A stretch of DNA of 64,000 nt, taken from contig NC_135371.1 in the NCBI RefSeq assembly GCF_049243985.1, positions 1,885,501 through 1,949,500 of the forward strand, given 5' to 3'. The notes below the pieces were generated by a model. That model had not been told where the DNA came from. It worked only from the letters and a program-made list of their open reading frames with translations, and searched no databases. The DNA is from Paroedura picta. Its lineage: Eukaryota; Chordata; Lepidosauria; Squamata; Gekkonidae. The position numbers were made by a program, and so were the translations under genes. This document shows, one piece after another, positions 27,001-42,884 of this stretch; within the stretch, counting starts at the first letter, position 1; each line of letters begins with the position of its first letter.

Positions 27001-28848
27001 TCAAAATTCTATTCAATGCATCCCCGAACAATTTATCTCCCTGAAAGGGGTAGGCAATAACAATGGATTTGGAATGATTGTCTGCAGGCCAGGCCCTCAG
27101 CCAAAGACCACGCCTAGCAGCTGCCAAGGACGCAAGTCCCCTGGCTGCGAAAATAACTGCATCCAAAGTAGCATCTGCTAAATAACAAACGGCCTTTAAC
27201 AGTCGTGATACACCTTCAGTAGACTTCTTGTCTGCTTCAGGAATTAATCTTACCAGCTTTCCAGTCCAGACTATCGAAGCCCTAGCCGTTATGGAAGCTG
27301 TGGACGAGGCTCTAATGGCCATACTACAGCCTCATGTGCCTTTTTGAGAGAAAAATCTGCCTTTTTATCCACCTGGTCTCTAAGGTGACCCTCACCATCC
27401 TGAGAAACCAGACCCTGTGACTGCAAGGCCGTGACTGGTGCATCGACCAGAAATGTCTGTAAAACTCTTCCACATAGTCTGAGAGTTTGTACATGTTTTT
27501 TTTTTAATAAATGCCGGAAATTGCTTGTTAGCCATAGGTTTTTGCCATTCTGCCTTAATCTTTTTTTTTTTCCCAAAAAAAAACTCAGGCATAGGAAACA
27601 CCTTTTGTACGACCTCCACAGGAGGAAAAAATTCTTCCTTACCTTTCACTCTAGGCTTCATATCTTTTTCTGGCGGTGCCTCAGCTGCCTCTGGCTGAAT
27701 AAGGGCTAAAGCCACAATACATTTCTGCAATAAATCTTGAAAATCCTCCTGTTTAAAAATCTCCGAGTTGACTCAGGGACCTGAATATCTTCCTCCATCG
27801 CCTGTGTCCCCTGTTCTTCATCCATCAAAAACTCACCTTCTGGATCGCTCACAGACGATCCTGAGGACATAGGTAAATTATAGCATATTTTTCTAGCCGC
27901 CTTGGTGGGAACGGACTGAGGAACCTGCTCATAGTGAACAGAATGCGATGGGGAATAATATTGAACAGGAGGATGCAGCATCCTAGGCGGCAAAGGTAAA
28001 GAAGGCACCTTTAAAGCAGACCTCTGCTGATAAAACGAATTCATTTCGTTTCTTAACATACGCTTCATAAAATTGAACATTTCTGAGGACATGCCAGCAG
28101 GCAGCCCTTCACTCACATTTGCAGGTCTGTCTCCAGAAGAAGTGCCCGGCTGTGGGTGTCCCAGAGAGCCAACAGAGGTTTGGGATTCACCTGGTATGAG
28201 AGAGCTCGTGCTGTCATTTTGGCACTCAGCCACTAGGGGGACTCCTTCCCCCAGGTGCAACTCAGAGCTCCGCACATGGCTGCCCTGGAGGCCAAGGCTC
28301 CCTGCAGAGCTAATCATGATGCAGTCAGAATTGGAGCTTGTTTGTTCATGCAGAACGCCTCTGCTAGCCCCGTCACACTTCTCTCCACGCAGCCTTTTGG
28401 CTGATTTGCAAGTAGCCTTCCTAGGCTTCTCGGGCTGCCACGGTCAGTAAGGTTCCCGATGGAACGCAATCTGCCGGGCCCGTAGCTCCACCGGCAGCTC
28501 CATGCGTGCCTGGGAGACCAGACTCCAACAAATAGTCACCTTGAAAAACACTTGTTGCCATTCTGAACAGTAAGTACATTTCCTATCCATCTAACTTTAA
28601 ACTCTAACCTGGCAACATTAACTATTAATTAACTTTGCTTATAACTAAATAATCTTAATAAACTATGAACTACCCCCCCCCCCATTTTCCCCCCCTGGAG
28701 AATGAACTGGCAGGGAAAGATACAGAGGAAAGAAGAAGTAGAAGGATTTTAGTATAGAAATTCCAACTAACAGTCTTAATCTAGCTTCTATAAAAAAAAG
28801 GTGAAGAGCTAATGCTCACACAACCGCACTCCCTGCAGGCAGGAGAAA

Positions 28849-28970
28849 AACTGAAGATGAGGGCGGTTCTACCAGGGAGACAGGCAGAGGAAGTAAATTT
28901 AAGGCCTGCCTCCCTAGCACCAGCGGTGAGAACCACCCATCAAGGATGGAGTCCTAGAACCAGGGGAGAA
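28849..28970. repeat. DIRS copy B, right inverted terminal repeat
   Basis: AACTGAAGATGAGGGCGG to CCTAGAACCAGGGGAGAA mirrors the left end. Confidence 0.85.
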
Positions 28971-29020
28971 TGGGAAGACCCTCGCCCAGGTTCTGGCCAC
29001 GTGACCCGTTAGCAATTAGG

Positions 29021-29171
29021 CAGCCTGACCTGGATAGCCCAAGGCAAGCTCAGTCTCGGAAGCTGAGCTGGGCTGACCCTGACTAATATTTGGATGGGAG
29101 ACCTTCAAGGAACACCAGGGTCATGATGCAGAAGCACGCTGCGACAAATCGCCTCTGAACATCCCTTGCCT
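29021..29171 (+). repeat. 5S rRNA-derived SINE (unit 3)
   Basis: Counterpart of 12624-12776, here immediately right of DIRS copy B. It has CTCAGTCTCGGAAGCTGAG where the unit 1/2 copy has CTCAATCTCGG. Confidence 0.85.
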
Positions 29172-29947
29172 AGCTGCCAGAGACTCCTAGGATCTCTCGG
29201 CCAAACTGCACACAATACCGAACCACAAATCAACACAGAGCAATTGGGCATCCAATTTCAGGGTCTGTGTCCTTCACCACATGTTCTTGCTCCACTTGCA
29301 ATGCAGTGAGATTCCTATTGGAGCAGTGGGAGAAACTCTTGGGGAGGCTCTTACAGTTCAATGAAACGCGACCAGCTCTAGGCGTTCAAAGAGTTAATTC
29401 TTTATTAGGCAAGAATTTGACAGGGATACACAGATGCCAACTGATCCTAGAATATTTTTTTGGGGGGGAGGGTAAGCAAAAAAGGCAGATCTTAACATTT
29501 CACAAGCTTAGCTAACAAACATGGAAGTTGAAAGCTGATCAGGTGTTCATTGGCCAAATGCAATGGAAAAATTGTAAGCCCCACAAGAGCACGGAGAGAT
29601 CTCGCCCAAAAGGTTCCCTAACGGAAGCTGACAGCAGGAGCCTCACTTGGTGCTCTGCGTGACGCTTTTTGAAGAGAACGCAGCAGGGAGAGAGAGAAAT
29701 ATTTCTGTCTTTAACCCAAGATTGTCGTCAAGATCAAACAATTGGTCACCAAAGCGGTGGGCAAGAAAAGCAAACCGGTGTACCCCAAATATACATCTTC
29801 AGAGCACCCACTGATTCCTCAAAGCAGAGGGGGAAAACTAAACTTGACCCTTCAAGATGAAAGGAGCGTCAAAACTGCACTTTCTCCTGCTACAAAGATG
29901 AAGAGTCAGGAGCTTAAAAACTGTCCTGCACTTTTGCTGAACGATAC
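29172..29947. other. 3' flanking region of ZNF unit 3
   Basis: No gene is recognised. A possible minus-strand poly(A) signal (AATAAA complement) is at 29401-29406. The rest is the conserved spacer described at 633. Confidence 0.45.
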
Positions 29948-29963
29948 AAAAGTTACGAAACAA

Positions 29964-32356
29964 GCTGGGGTGTGGCTAGAGATGTCGTCCTGCGAGGGTG
30001 GCAGGGCATCTGCTCTGCTATCTCTGAAGCCTGACAGGGGTCAATTGCACAAGCAATTGGCAGAAAAGAGGAGGGGCACGCAAACCCCACCTCACCTTTC
30101 TACCCAGGAAGTTCTTGGGGCCGTCTCCAATCCTTTAGGGAGTATATCTCCCTGGATTATAGGCTGTCAGCGTTCCAGGTCCAGAGGACGACTGCCATTT
30201 TCTACCTCGGACTTTCTTTACTTTCTTTAATCTTAAAGTATCTGCTTCAACCCTACATGATGATTTACCACAAATGAACGTTTTGAACTGAGGGGAGGAC
30301 ATCGGCTGAGTTCCAAAACATCATTTACTGCAAGTATCTCTCGTTTTTTTTCTCCGTCTCTCTTCCTGCATCAAAGCCCTTTGTTTCCCCCCTCCTCTTA
30401 CTCTGATCTGCCTGAAGCCACCTCGTTAAGAGGCAGGCTAATTCTCCTAACTAAGCAGAAGAAGGACTCAAATCAACTCGAATTAATTGGCAAAAGCTCT
30501 TATTGTAATTGTTTTGGTTTTCGAAGATAAGAGATAAGAGCTGTGAATGGGAAAATCTCAGGAGAACTCTGTGCCAGCACGAGAATATCTGCCTTAACTG
30601 ACTTCAATACGTCACATGCCTGTGCCGGAACATTAGAGGATAAAACAGAGGCCCTCTACTGGCCACTTGTAAAATTGTTTGAGGCCGGGGTTTTTTAAAG
30701 TCAAAATCATGTCTATGTTAAAAAGATTGGCTCATCTAATAGAGATACAAACCCAAGATTACAAAGTATTTTTAGATGGACTGGTCAAAAATATCTCCAA
30801 GGAGATCCAAGATGGCAAGGAAGAAGTCTCCAATAGGAATGATGGATCAATAACAGTGGCTGATGACAGCTTTAAACAAGGTGGAAAACCAACAGTAGAA
30901 GAGAAATCTGAAATTCATATCTTCAAGGAGATCCAAGATGCCAAGGAAGATGTCTTTAACAGGAATAATGGATCAATAACAGTGGCTGATGACAGCTCTA
31001 AACAAGGTGGAAAACCAACAGTAGAAGAGAAATCTGAAATTCTGGAGACGGAAAATGGGATGCCGGAGTTCTGCAGCCCAGATAAGGACACCCTTTTTAA
31101 AAAGACGTACAGCCATCTCAAAGCAACAGTGTACAAAAATCAATCAAAAGAAATATGGATCTGCAGTGAAAGTAACCGATTTAAAGGATCTCTTTGGGGA
31201 AAAAATTGTATTGATACTGGAGTCCAGGAGGTGCAACGGCCTCAAGATTTATCGATGCATATTCTGCGGGAAAGAGTACAACTGCACTTTCTACGCCAAA
31301 GGCCAATGGGACAGAATATAATTTTACGGGAACGACAAGATGTAGCAAGCCTCGAGATGAGACCCCCTTAAGAAGACCGAAAGCTCATATTGTTTTATGT
31401 TTAATGTTATACTGTATCCTATATTTCCATTTTTATGAAAAAGGGGAAGCAGTGTCTCTTTCTCTCCTGTTTTTTGTCTCTTTTCCTTTGTAGGCATATA
31501 GGTAATATAATCATTAGTGCTGAAAATATAAAATGGGGTTCTCCCCCCTTATTTTTTCTTTCTTCTATTAGTGTATTGTCCTAGGACCAAAAGCCTACAC
31601 TGACTTGTAGAAAATGTTTAATGTTAAGCTTTCAACTTAAATCTGAAAATATATCTGTCAGGATGGTTCTTAGAATGGGTCAAGCATAAATTGTTTTGTA
31701 GATGTATCAGAACCAAGGATAAGGAGAAGCTATAGAAGACTGAAAGCTTATATTGTTCTATGTTTAATGTTAAGCATTTAATCTAAACCTGGAAATCTTA
31801 TTATTCTCTGTATTAACAACATATACTGTATCCTACATTGCTATTTTTATGAAAAAGGGGAAGCAGTGCCTTTTTTCTCTCTTGTTTCTTTTTCTTAGTA
31901 GGCATATAGGTAATATAATCGTTAGTGTTGGAAATATAAAATGGGGCTTTCCCCCCTTATTATTTTTTTTTATTGGTGTATTGTTATAGGGCCAAAGCTC
32001 ATATTGATCTGTAGAAAATGCAAAGCTCTCAACTTATACCTGTCAGGATGGCTCTTAGAATGGGTCAAGTATAAATGGTTTGTAGATGTATCTGTATTAA
32101 GGATAAGGAATAATAACTTTTCTTTTGTATATCTAAACAGGCCTTTTTTTTTTTTTATGGAGTGGAAATGTGGATGGCTCCTAGACTCATGGCTCTTAGA
32201 GTTTTGGGCAAAAGTTTATATCACTGTGGAGTCAATGTGGGGTCGTATATTCCCAAATGATGATTATATTTTATTTACTGCTTTTTGTATCAATAACTCG
32301 TGTTGCATCCTATATTTCTATCTTTATGAAAATAAAAAAAATCATTATAAAAAAAA
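29964..32356 (+). mobile_element. Non-autonomous L1-like poly(A) retroelement (unit 3)
   Basis: Same insertion as 1176-3440, with the same flanking 16-bp duplication (29948-29963 and about 32355-32370). It is about 130 bp longer because the ORF carries an extra 126-bp repeat unit. Confidence 0.65.
30709..31371 (+). CDS. ORF of the L1-like retroelement (unit 3 copy)
   Basis: It starts at ATG 30709 (MSMLKRLAHL) and encodes about 220 aa. It holds two in-frame copies of a 42-aa module (KEIQDGKEEVSNRNDGSI, then KEIQDAKEDVFNRNNGSI) where unit 1 has one. The remainder matches the 1923-2459 ORF. The function is unknown. Confidence 0.4.
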   Translation: MSMLKRLAHLIEIQTQDYKVFLDGLVKNISKEIQDGKEEVSNRNDGSITVADDSFKQGGKPTVEEKSEIHIFKEIQDAKEDVFNRNNGSITVADDSSKQGGKPTVEEKSEILETENGMPEFCSPDKDTLFKKTYSHLKATVYKNQSKEIWICSESNRFKGSLWGKNCIDTGVQEVQRPQDLSMHILRERVQLHFLRQRPMGQNIILRERQDVASLEMRPP

Positions 32357-32370
32357 AAGTTACGAAACAA

Positions 32371-32526
32371 TATAAGAATACCCTGAATCAGCATGGCAGT
32401 CTTCAAGCAAAGGTTGGATGCACACTTTTCTTGGATGCTTTAGGATGCTCTGGGCTGATCCTGCGTTGAGCAGGGGGTTGGACTAGAAGGCCTACATGGC
32501 CCCTTCCAACTCTAGGATTCTGTGAA
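32371..32526 (+). repeat. CR1 LINE 3' end (unit 3)
   Basis: Counterpart of 3456-3611. It shares with unit 1 the single tail repeat and the GAAGGCCTACATGG variant. Confidence 0.85.
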
Positions 32527-32787
32527 TATAAATATCTATGATTCAAGTCACATATAGGTGACCCTTCTGTCTGGGAAAATGTCTCCGTGTGGCAGTATTC
32601 TAAAGCCCAGAAGTTTCTCCAAGTGCTTCCTTTTAGAAAGGTCGAAATTGCAATATTCGGACTCTGGCATGCCCCCCTCCGATGGCTCCCTCCAACCCCC
32701 CTGTAATCTTACAGGCTTCCTGCAATAGCGGTCCTGCCCCGTGTGTTCCAATGAGGCAAAGAAGACCACTCTTTCACTGTCCTGCGC

Positions 32788-33145
32788 TTACCTGGGGAAC
32801 TCTGGATTCTCTTGCTCTTTCACCCTGTGCTCTTTTAAATGTTCTTCCATCTCCCAATGAAACATTCGTCCTACAAGCTCTCTTGGCTTTCTCCTCACAC
32901 AGCTTCCAGTGGGAATTCTTTAATGGGATGCAAGCTTTCCACTAGGAGAAAAGCTTTCCACCCCAATACTCCAGGCATTCATACAGTTTCTGACCTATGC
33001 CCATTTTAGACGGGAAGTAGGAATCCCCCTCTGGATGAAGCTTTCCCCATATACCAAGAATTTACATGTTTGTTTTTCTGTGAGAAATATTTTAGGGGAA
33101 GAAAGATTTCTCTGCTGAATGGAACTTTCCCCACACTCCAAGCAT
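32788..33145 (-). pseudogene. Relic of the ancestral zinc-finger C-terminus (unit 3)
   Basis: Counterpart of 3873-4230 with the same decayed fingers after the HKEETI stop. Confidence 0.6.
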
Positions 33146-37478
<4,333 letters not shown>

Positions 37479-37554
37479 TTAAAGGAGGAGCCACATTAGG
37501 AGGAGAAGGGAGAGGAGGAGGAGGAGGAGGAGGAAGAGAGCGGGTTTTTTTTTA

Positions 37555-37776
37555 ATACCCTGCTTTTCATTATCCGAAGGAGGCCTAAAGCAGCTTAGAA
37601 ACACCATGACCTTCCACACCCTGTGGGGTGGGTGGGCCCCAGAGAGCTAAAGGAGCATCTTTGGTAGAACTGCAACTAGCCCAAGGTTACCCGGCTGGCT
37701 GCTTGTGGAGGAGTGGGGAATCACACCCGGTGCCCCAGATTAGCCTGCCGCCCTTCCACCACCACACCAGGCTGGC
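37555..37776 (-). repeat. tRNA-derived SINE (unit 3, intron 2)
   Basis: Counterpart of 19965-20186. Confidence 0.6.
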
Positions 37777-38015
37777 CCTCAAAAGCCAGAGAGGTTCACA
37801 TGAAAAGGGACGCATCACTTTCTGTGGGGAAATCCGTGGTCCAGGATTGCTACAAAGCTGCACCACCCCCAGCCCCAGTTCCAGACGGGGGGTGGGTGGG
37901 GGGGACCCCTGCCCTGCCTCTCCACTGGTGGGGGAGGGGGGTTGACCTTGGGCAGGACCAGAACCCAGAGGAAGGGGCCCGATCCCCAGAGCCTTGCGAC
38001 AGAGAAAGGACCTGT

Positions 38016-38117
38016 CCTTCCTTCCTTCCTTCCTTCCTTCCTTCCTTCCTTCCTTCCTTCCTTCCTTCCTTCCTTCCTTCCTTCCTTCCTTCCTTCCTTC
38101 CTTCCTTCCTTCCTTCC
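38016..38117. repeat. TTCC tetranucleotide microsatellite, expanded in unit 3
   Basis: About 25 uninterrupted TTCC units. Units 1, 2 and 5 have only about four at the same place. It lies about 30 bp into the intron after the start exon, so the pre-mRNA would carry a long GGAA repeat there. Confidence 0.95.
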
Positions 38118-38148
38118 GCTGCCTCTCTTTCCCACGACACCCCCTTAC

Positions 38149-38163
38149 CTGAGTGGGCTGCAT
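38149..38163 (-). CDS. KRAB zinc-finger gene 3, start-codon exon (coding part)
   Basis: MQPTQ from the ATG at 38163-38161, then CAG|GTAAGG. The whole exon is probably 38149-38234. Confidence 0.85.
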
Positions 38164-38356
38164 GGCGGCTCCTGTCCCTTCACCACCCAGAGGAGGTGGC
38201 CCAGGAGGCGTCGGAGGGGTCTTCCCCCGGTGGCCTGGAGGGTGAGAACGAAGGAGGGCCGGAAGCCCCGTTTTCTTTGACAGCCTCTTCAGCATCCCTC
38301 TCTTTCCAGATTTCGTTTATTTATATCTTTTAGTCTCCCTTCACCATTTGCAATGA

Positions 38357-38958
38357 CGAGAACATAAAAGCAGCCGTGCTGGATCCGGCCAGTGGCCCGA
38401 ATCCGGTCCAACACGCTGTGTCACACAGTGGCCGAAACCCAGGAGCCCTCCCACTGTCCCCCCCCCCAAGCCCCAAGAAAGCAGAGCATCTCTGCCCCAG
38501 ACCTAAGAACACAAGGGAGGCCCTGTTGGATCAGGCCAATGGCCCATCCAGTGAAAAGACACGGTGTCACATGGTGGCCGAAAGCAGGTGCCCTCAGGAG
38601 GTCCACCCGTGGACCCAGAACTTCAGAAGTCCACCCCCCAGGCTCCCCCCCCCCAGACCCCAAGAAGACAGAGTCTTCCATCTATACCTTTTGGCTCAGA
38701 GCTACTGACCAACCTTTGCTCTAAATGCTTGTCCAATCCCCGCCGGTGTCTATGACCTAAGCCAGGGGTAGTCAACCTGTGGTCCTCCAGATGTCCATGG
38801 ACTACAATTCACATGAGCCCCTGCCAACTGACTTAAGCCACCATCGCTTCCTGCAGCAGTGAATTCCACATGTTAATGACGAAGGGTGGAGGGTTCAGCT
38901 CAGTTTAGCTGGAAACCCCTCCCCCTAAAAAATGCCTTCCCAAATTCCCCAACACCAT
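38357..38958 (-). repeat. CR1-like LINE fragment (unit 3)
   Basis: Counterpart of 9801-10400, again holding a small hAT-type element (38763-38830). The larger hAT MITE just outside it in units 1, 2 and 5 is absent here. Confidence 0.6.
38763..38830. mobile_element. Small hAT-type MITE (unit 3)
   Basis: Counterpart of 10213-10280. Confidence 0.7.
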
Positions 38959-39147
38959 TACTTGAGGTACCTTGCATTACTGCAAGGTAGGTGGGGCTGA
39001 GAGAGCCCTGGCAGAACTGCTCTTTGAGAACAGCTCTAACTGGTCCAAAGTCACCCACCCGGCTGCAGGCGGAGGCGGAGCGGGGAACCCTTTTGATGCT
39101 GAAAAATGGCTTCTGTTGTGAATTATGACGTGAAGTTGCCTTACTAC

Positions 39148-39366
39148 TAGGGTTGCCAGCTCTGGGTTGGGAAATACCTGGAGATTTCGGAGTGGGAGCC
39201 GGGAGTGGGCAAGATCTGGAGGGGGGGGAGGACCTCGGTGGAATGTCACGCCATGCAGCCCCCCCTCCCAAACAGCCCTTCTCTCCGGGGGAATTGAGCT
39301 CAGCCGCCTGGAGAGAAGCTAGAATTTGGGGGGTCCCCAGGTCCCCCCTGGAGGCTGGCATCCCTA
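39148..39366. mobile_element. AGGGTTGCCA-type MITE (unit 3)
   Basis: Counterpart of 10598-10817 with intact inverted ends. Confidence 0.7.
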
Positions 39367-39383
39367 TGGCGCACGAAGCCGAC

Positions 39384-40610
39384 TCCTCGGCCCGCAAGGC
39401 CAGTATTGCTGACTCCGGCCGGCAGCGGCTCGCCAGGGTCTGGGCCCAGCTCTTTCCCCACCACCTCGTGGCCGGCTCCTTCTCGCGGGAGATGCTGGGG
39501 ATGGGACCCGGGGGGGGGCCTTGGCGTGCATGCCTGGCCAGCAGAGCCACAAGCCCCCGTGCTTGCTTGCATTGCATTGCATTATTGCATTGCATTTTCT
39601 GCATTGCATTGCATCCTTTTCTGCATTGCATCATTTTCTGCATTGCATAGCAGGGCCTCCCCTCCCTTCCCCTCCCTACTCACCGGCTCGGGCCAAGGCC
39701 GCCACTGGAAGATGCTCCGGCGGGGGGGGGGGGGGGGAGGCCGGCTCTGGCTGCCCCCCCACCCCGCCCCCTCCTCCCAGGCGCCTCCGGGGCAGCAGCC
39801 GCGCCCCTTTAACTCTTCAGGGGACGGCGGGCAGGGGAAGCCCCAGGAAGCCCCGGGAAGCTGCAGCCCCCTGGCGGTCCCTGGCCCCGAGGAAGCCCGC
39901 CTGGCCCCCCCCCTGGTGGAAGGAGCTCCCAGAGGGGATCGGGGCCACGGGGCCTGCAAAAGGGAGCTCCTCCGCCAGGCCCCGGGCTGAGGCCGGCCAA
40001 AGCCCCCCGTTGCCCGATTCTCCGGCCTGCCTGGATCAGTCAGGGAATCCCTCCTGCAGCTGGGAGCCGCTTCTGCCATCCTGCCCCCCCCCCCCGCCAG
40101 AGCCGAGGAGCCCAGTGTGGGCTTTGGCCCTGGAGAGGCGAAGGGGGCTGCAGGGGCCCAGGGTCCCCCCCACAGGACACGGCGCCCCTGAGCCCCTGAG
40201 CGGAGCCATTGGGGGGCTGTGACTCTCCGTCTGCGGCTGAGCTCCAGGCAAAGGGATGGCCTTGACCTTCAAGCCCCGGGTAGCTCTGGGGCCAGCACAT
40301 CTCGGCCCAGCTTTCCCACCCCGAAAAGGTCTCCGGCATCCAACCCCACTGGGACTCCTGCCGGCTGGCCCCACTCCCTGCCAGCCCCTCGGGCCACTCC
40401 CCAAGGCCCAGAGCTCCCCAGGGTCCTCCGTCCCGCCCCCCCAGCCCCCCAGCCCCGGAGGTCCCCTTCTTGGCCTGGCTTCTGTAGCGGGGCTGCGGCC
40501 AGGCGTTGGGCCCGTCTGCCGGCTGAGCCCAGCTGGACAGAAGCTTGAGAAAGGTCTTCTCAGGCAGGGCAGCAATATTTGGAACGACCCCCCCCCCCCC
40601 CGAGCGAGAT
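39384..40610 (-). promoter_or_regulatory. CpG-rich promoter region and noncoding exon 1, gene 3
   Basis: The donor CCG|GTGAGTAGGG is at 39674-39683, so exon 1 ends at 39684. Layout as in gene 1. Confidence 0.6.
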
Positions 40611-41162
40611 TCATCTGGCAACTGTCTCTTGTCCACTTCCCCAATGAGCGAAGGTTTCTGTCATGCCCCCAGTAGCTGTGGTTAACACCCTTCCTTGCGT
40701 TGGGGGTGGGCTTTTCTATAGATAACAACATATTTTACTGGAATTGTTTTACGTCTTTTGAAATGTTTTCACGTCCAAGTGTTTCTTCATGTAGGGTGCC
40801 TTGGGGACGCCCATTTGAATGGAAAGGCGATACTAAAACGTTTTAAATAAATCAGTCTCTATAAATAAAAGGCACCCTCTGCTTGTTTGTCTTGTGATAA
40901 GCTTGACTCCTCAGAAACTCAGGTTAGAGGCCTCAGAATTGACCAGCGTCTTCTGGAGTATTGTGGGGAATGTCGCAGGAGACACAAAGGGAACGAGAAC
41001 ATCCAGGCCCTAAATGGCGTTTTTTTGAACCTGGAAAATATGGCTGGCGCCTCAAAATTGACCTCGGTAGTCCGGCTGACGATGGGAGCTGCTGAGCCCA
41101 AAACCAAGGGAATGGGAAGACCCTCGCCCAGGTTCTGGCCACGTGACCCGTTAGCAATTAGG
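40611..41162. other. Spacer between units 3 and 4
   Basis: Matches 12081-12623, including the unoccupied DIRS site at about 41110. No gene is seen. Confidence 0.5.
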
Positions 41163-41313
41163 CAGCCTGACCTGGATAGCCCAAGGCAAGCTCAGTCTCG
41201 GAAGCTGAGCTGGGCTGACCCTGGCTAATATTTGGATGGGAGACCTTCAAGGAACACCAGGGTCATGATGCAGAAGCACGCTGCGACAAATCGCCTCTGA
41301 ACATCCCTTGCCT
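41163..41313 (+). repeat. 5S rRNA-derived SINE (unit 4)
   Basis: Counterpart of 12624-12776. Confidence 0.85.
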
Positions 41314-42100
41314 AGCTGCCAGAGACTCCTAGGATCTCTCGGCCAAACTGCACACAATACCGAACCACAAATCAACACAGAGCAATTGGGCATCCAATTT
41401 CAGGGTCTGTGTCCTTCACCACATGTTCTTGCTCCACTTGCAATGCAGGCAGATTCCTATTGGAGCAGTGGGAGAAACTCTTGGGGAGGCTCTTACAGTT
41501 CAATGAAACGCGACCAGCTCTAGGCGTTCAAAGAGTTAATTCTTTATTAGGCAAGAATTTGACAGGGATACACAGATGCCAACTGATCCTAGAATATTTT
41601 TTGGAGGGGGGAGGGTAAGCAATAAAGGCAGATCTGAACCTTTCACAAGCTTAGCTAACAAACATGGAAGTTGAAAGCTGATCAGGTGTTCATTGGCCGA
41701 ATGGAAAAATTGTAAGCCCCACAAGAGCACGGAGAGATCTCGACCAAAAGGTTCCCTAACGGAAGCTGACAGCAGGAGCCTCACTTGGTGCTCTGCGTGA
41801 CGCTTTTTGAAGAGAACGCAGCACGGAGAGAGAGAAATATTTCTGTCTTTAACCCAAGATTGTCGTCAAGATCAAACAATTGGTCACCAAAGCGGTGGGC
41901 AAGAAAAGCAAACCGGTGTACCCCAAATATACATCTTCAGAGCACCCACTGATTCCTCAGAGCAGAGGAAAAAAACTAAACTTGACCCTTCAAGATGAAA
42001 GGAGCGTCAAAACTGCACTTTCTCCTGCTACAAAGATGAGGAGTCAGGAGCTCAAAAACTGTCCTGCACTTTTTCTGAACGATACAAAAGTTACGAAACA
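41314..42100. other. 3' flanking region of unit 4
   Basis: No gene is recognised. A possible minus-strand poly(A) signal is at 41543-41548. The poly(A) retroelement site is empty here, as in unit 2. Confidence 0.45.
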
Positions 42101-42264
42101 ATATAAGAATACCCTGAATCAGCATGGCAGTCGTCAAGCAAAGGTTGGATGCACACTTTTCTTGGATGCTTTAGGATGCTCTGGGCTGATCCTGCGTTGA
42201 GCAGGGGGTTGGGCTAGATGGCCTGCATGGCCCCTTCCAACTCTAGGATTCTGTGATTCTGTGA
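42101..42264 (+). repeat. CR1 LINE 3' end (unit 4)
   Basis: Counterpart of 13567-13731. Confidence 0.85.
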
Positions 42265-42526
42265 ACATAAATATCTATGATTCAAGTCACATATAGGTGA
42301 CCCTTCTGTCTGGGAAAATGTCTCTGTGTGGCAGTATTCTAAAGCCCAGAGGTTTCTCCTTGTGCTTCCTTCTAGAAAGGTCGAAATTGCAATATTCGGA
42401 CTCTGGCATGCCCCCCTCCGAAGGCTCCCTCCAACCCCCCTGTAATCTTACAGGCTTCCTGCAATAGCGGTCCTGCCCCGTGTGTTCCAATGAGGCAAAG
42501 AAGACCACTTTTTCACTGTCCTGCGC

Positions 42527-42884
42527 TTACCTGGGGAACTCCGGATTCTCTTGCTCTTTCACCCTGTGCTCTTTTAAATGTTCTTCCATCTCCCAATGAA
42601 ACATTCGTCCTACAAGCTCTCTTGGCTTTCTCCTCACATGGTTTCCAGTGGGAATTCTTTAATGGGATGCAAGCTTTCCACTAGGAGAAAAGCTTTCCAC
42701 CCCAATACTCCAGGCATTCATACAGTTTCTGACCTATGCCCATTTTAGACGGGAAGTAGGAATCCCCCTCTGGATGAAGCTTTCCCCATATACCAAGAAT
42801 TTACATGTTTGTTTTTCTGTGAGAAATATTTTAGGGGAAGAAAGATTTCTCTGCTGAATGGAACTTTCCCCACACTCCAAGCAT
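42527..42884 (-). pseudogene. Relic of the ancestral zinc-finger C-terminus (unit 4)
   Basis: Counterpart of 13993-14350. Confidence 0.55.

Larger units (their letters stand above)
23595..28970 (-). mobile_element. DIRS-like tyrosine-recombinase retroelement fossil, copy B
   Basis: The element is about 5.4 kb. Read on the minus strand it has a gag-like region (about 28.3-26.7 kb, including the LWLRAW and PFQGDKLFG motifs), a reverse transcriptase/RNase H region (about 26.7-25.2 kb, including TDASLSGWGA), and a tyrosine recombinase (about 25.2-23.9 kb, with HSVRGAATNAA near its end). The ends are inverted repeats, not direct LTRs (23595-23737 against 28849-28970), and an internal complementary region lies at about 23960-24055. 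No target duplication is visible, as expected for DIRS. The coding regions are broken in several places. Copies A and C sit at the same site, so this copy was duplicated with the host segment. Identity to copy C is high, so the duplication looks fairly young. Confidence 0.85.

Noticed and set aside
23595-28970. Retrovirus with direct LTRs
   Set aside because: The ends are inverted, there is no integrase or protease of the retroviral type, and the recombinase end has a tyrosine-recombinase motif; it is a DIRS-type fossil.
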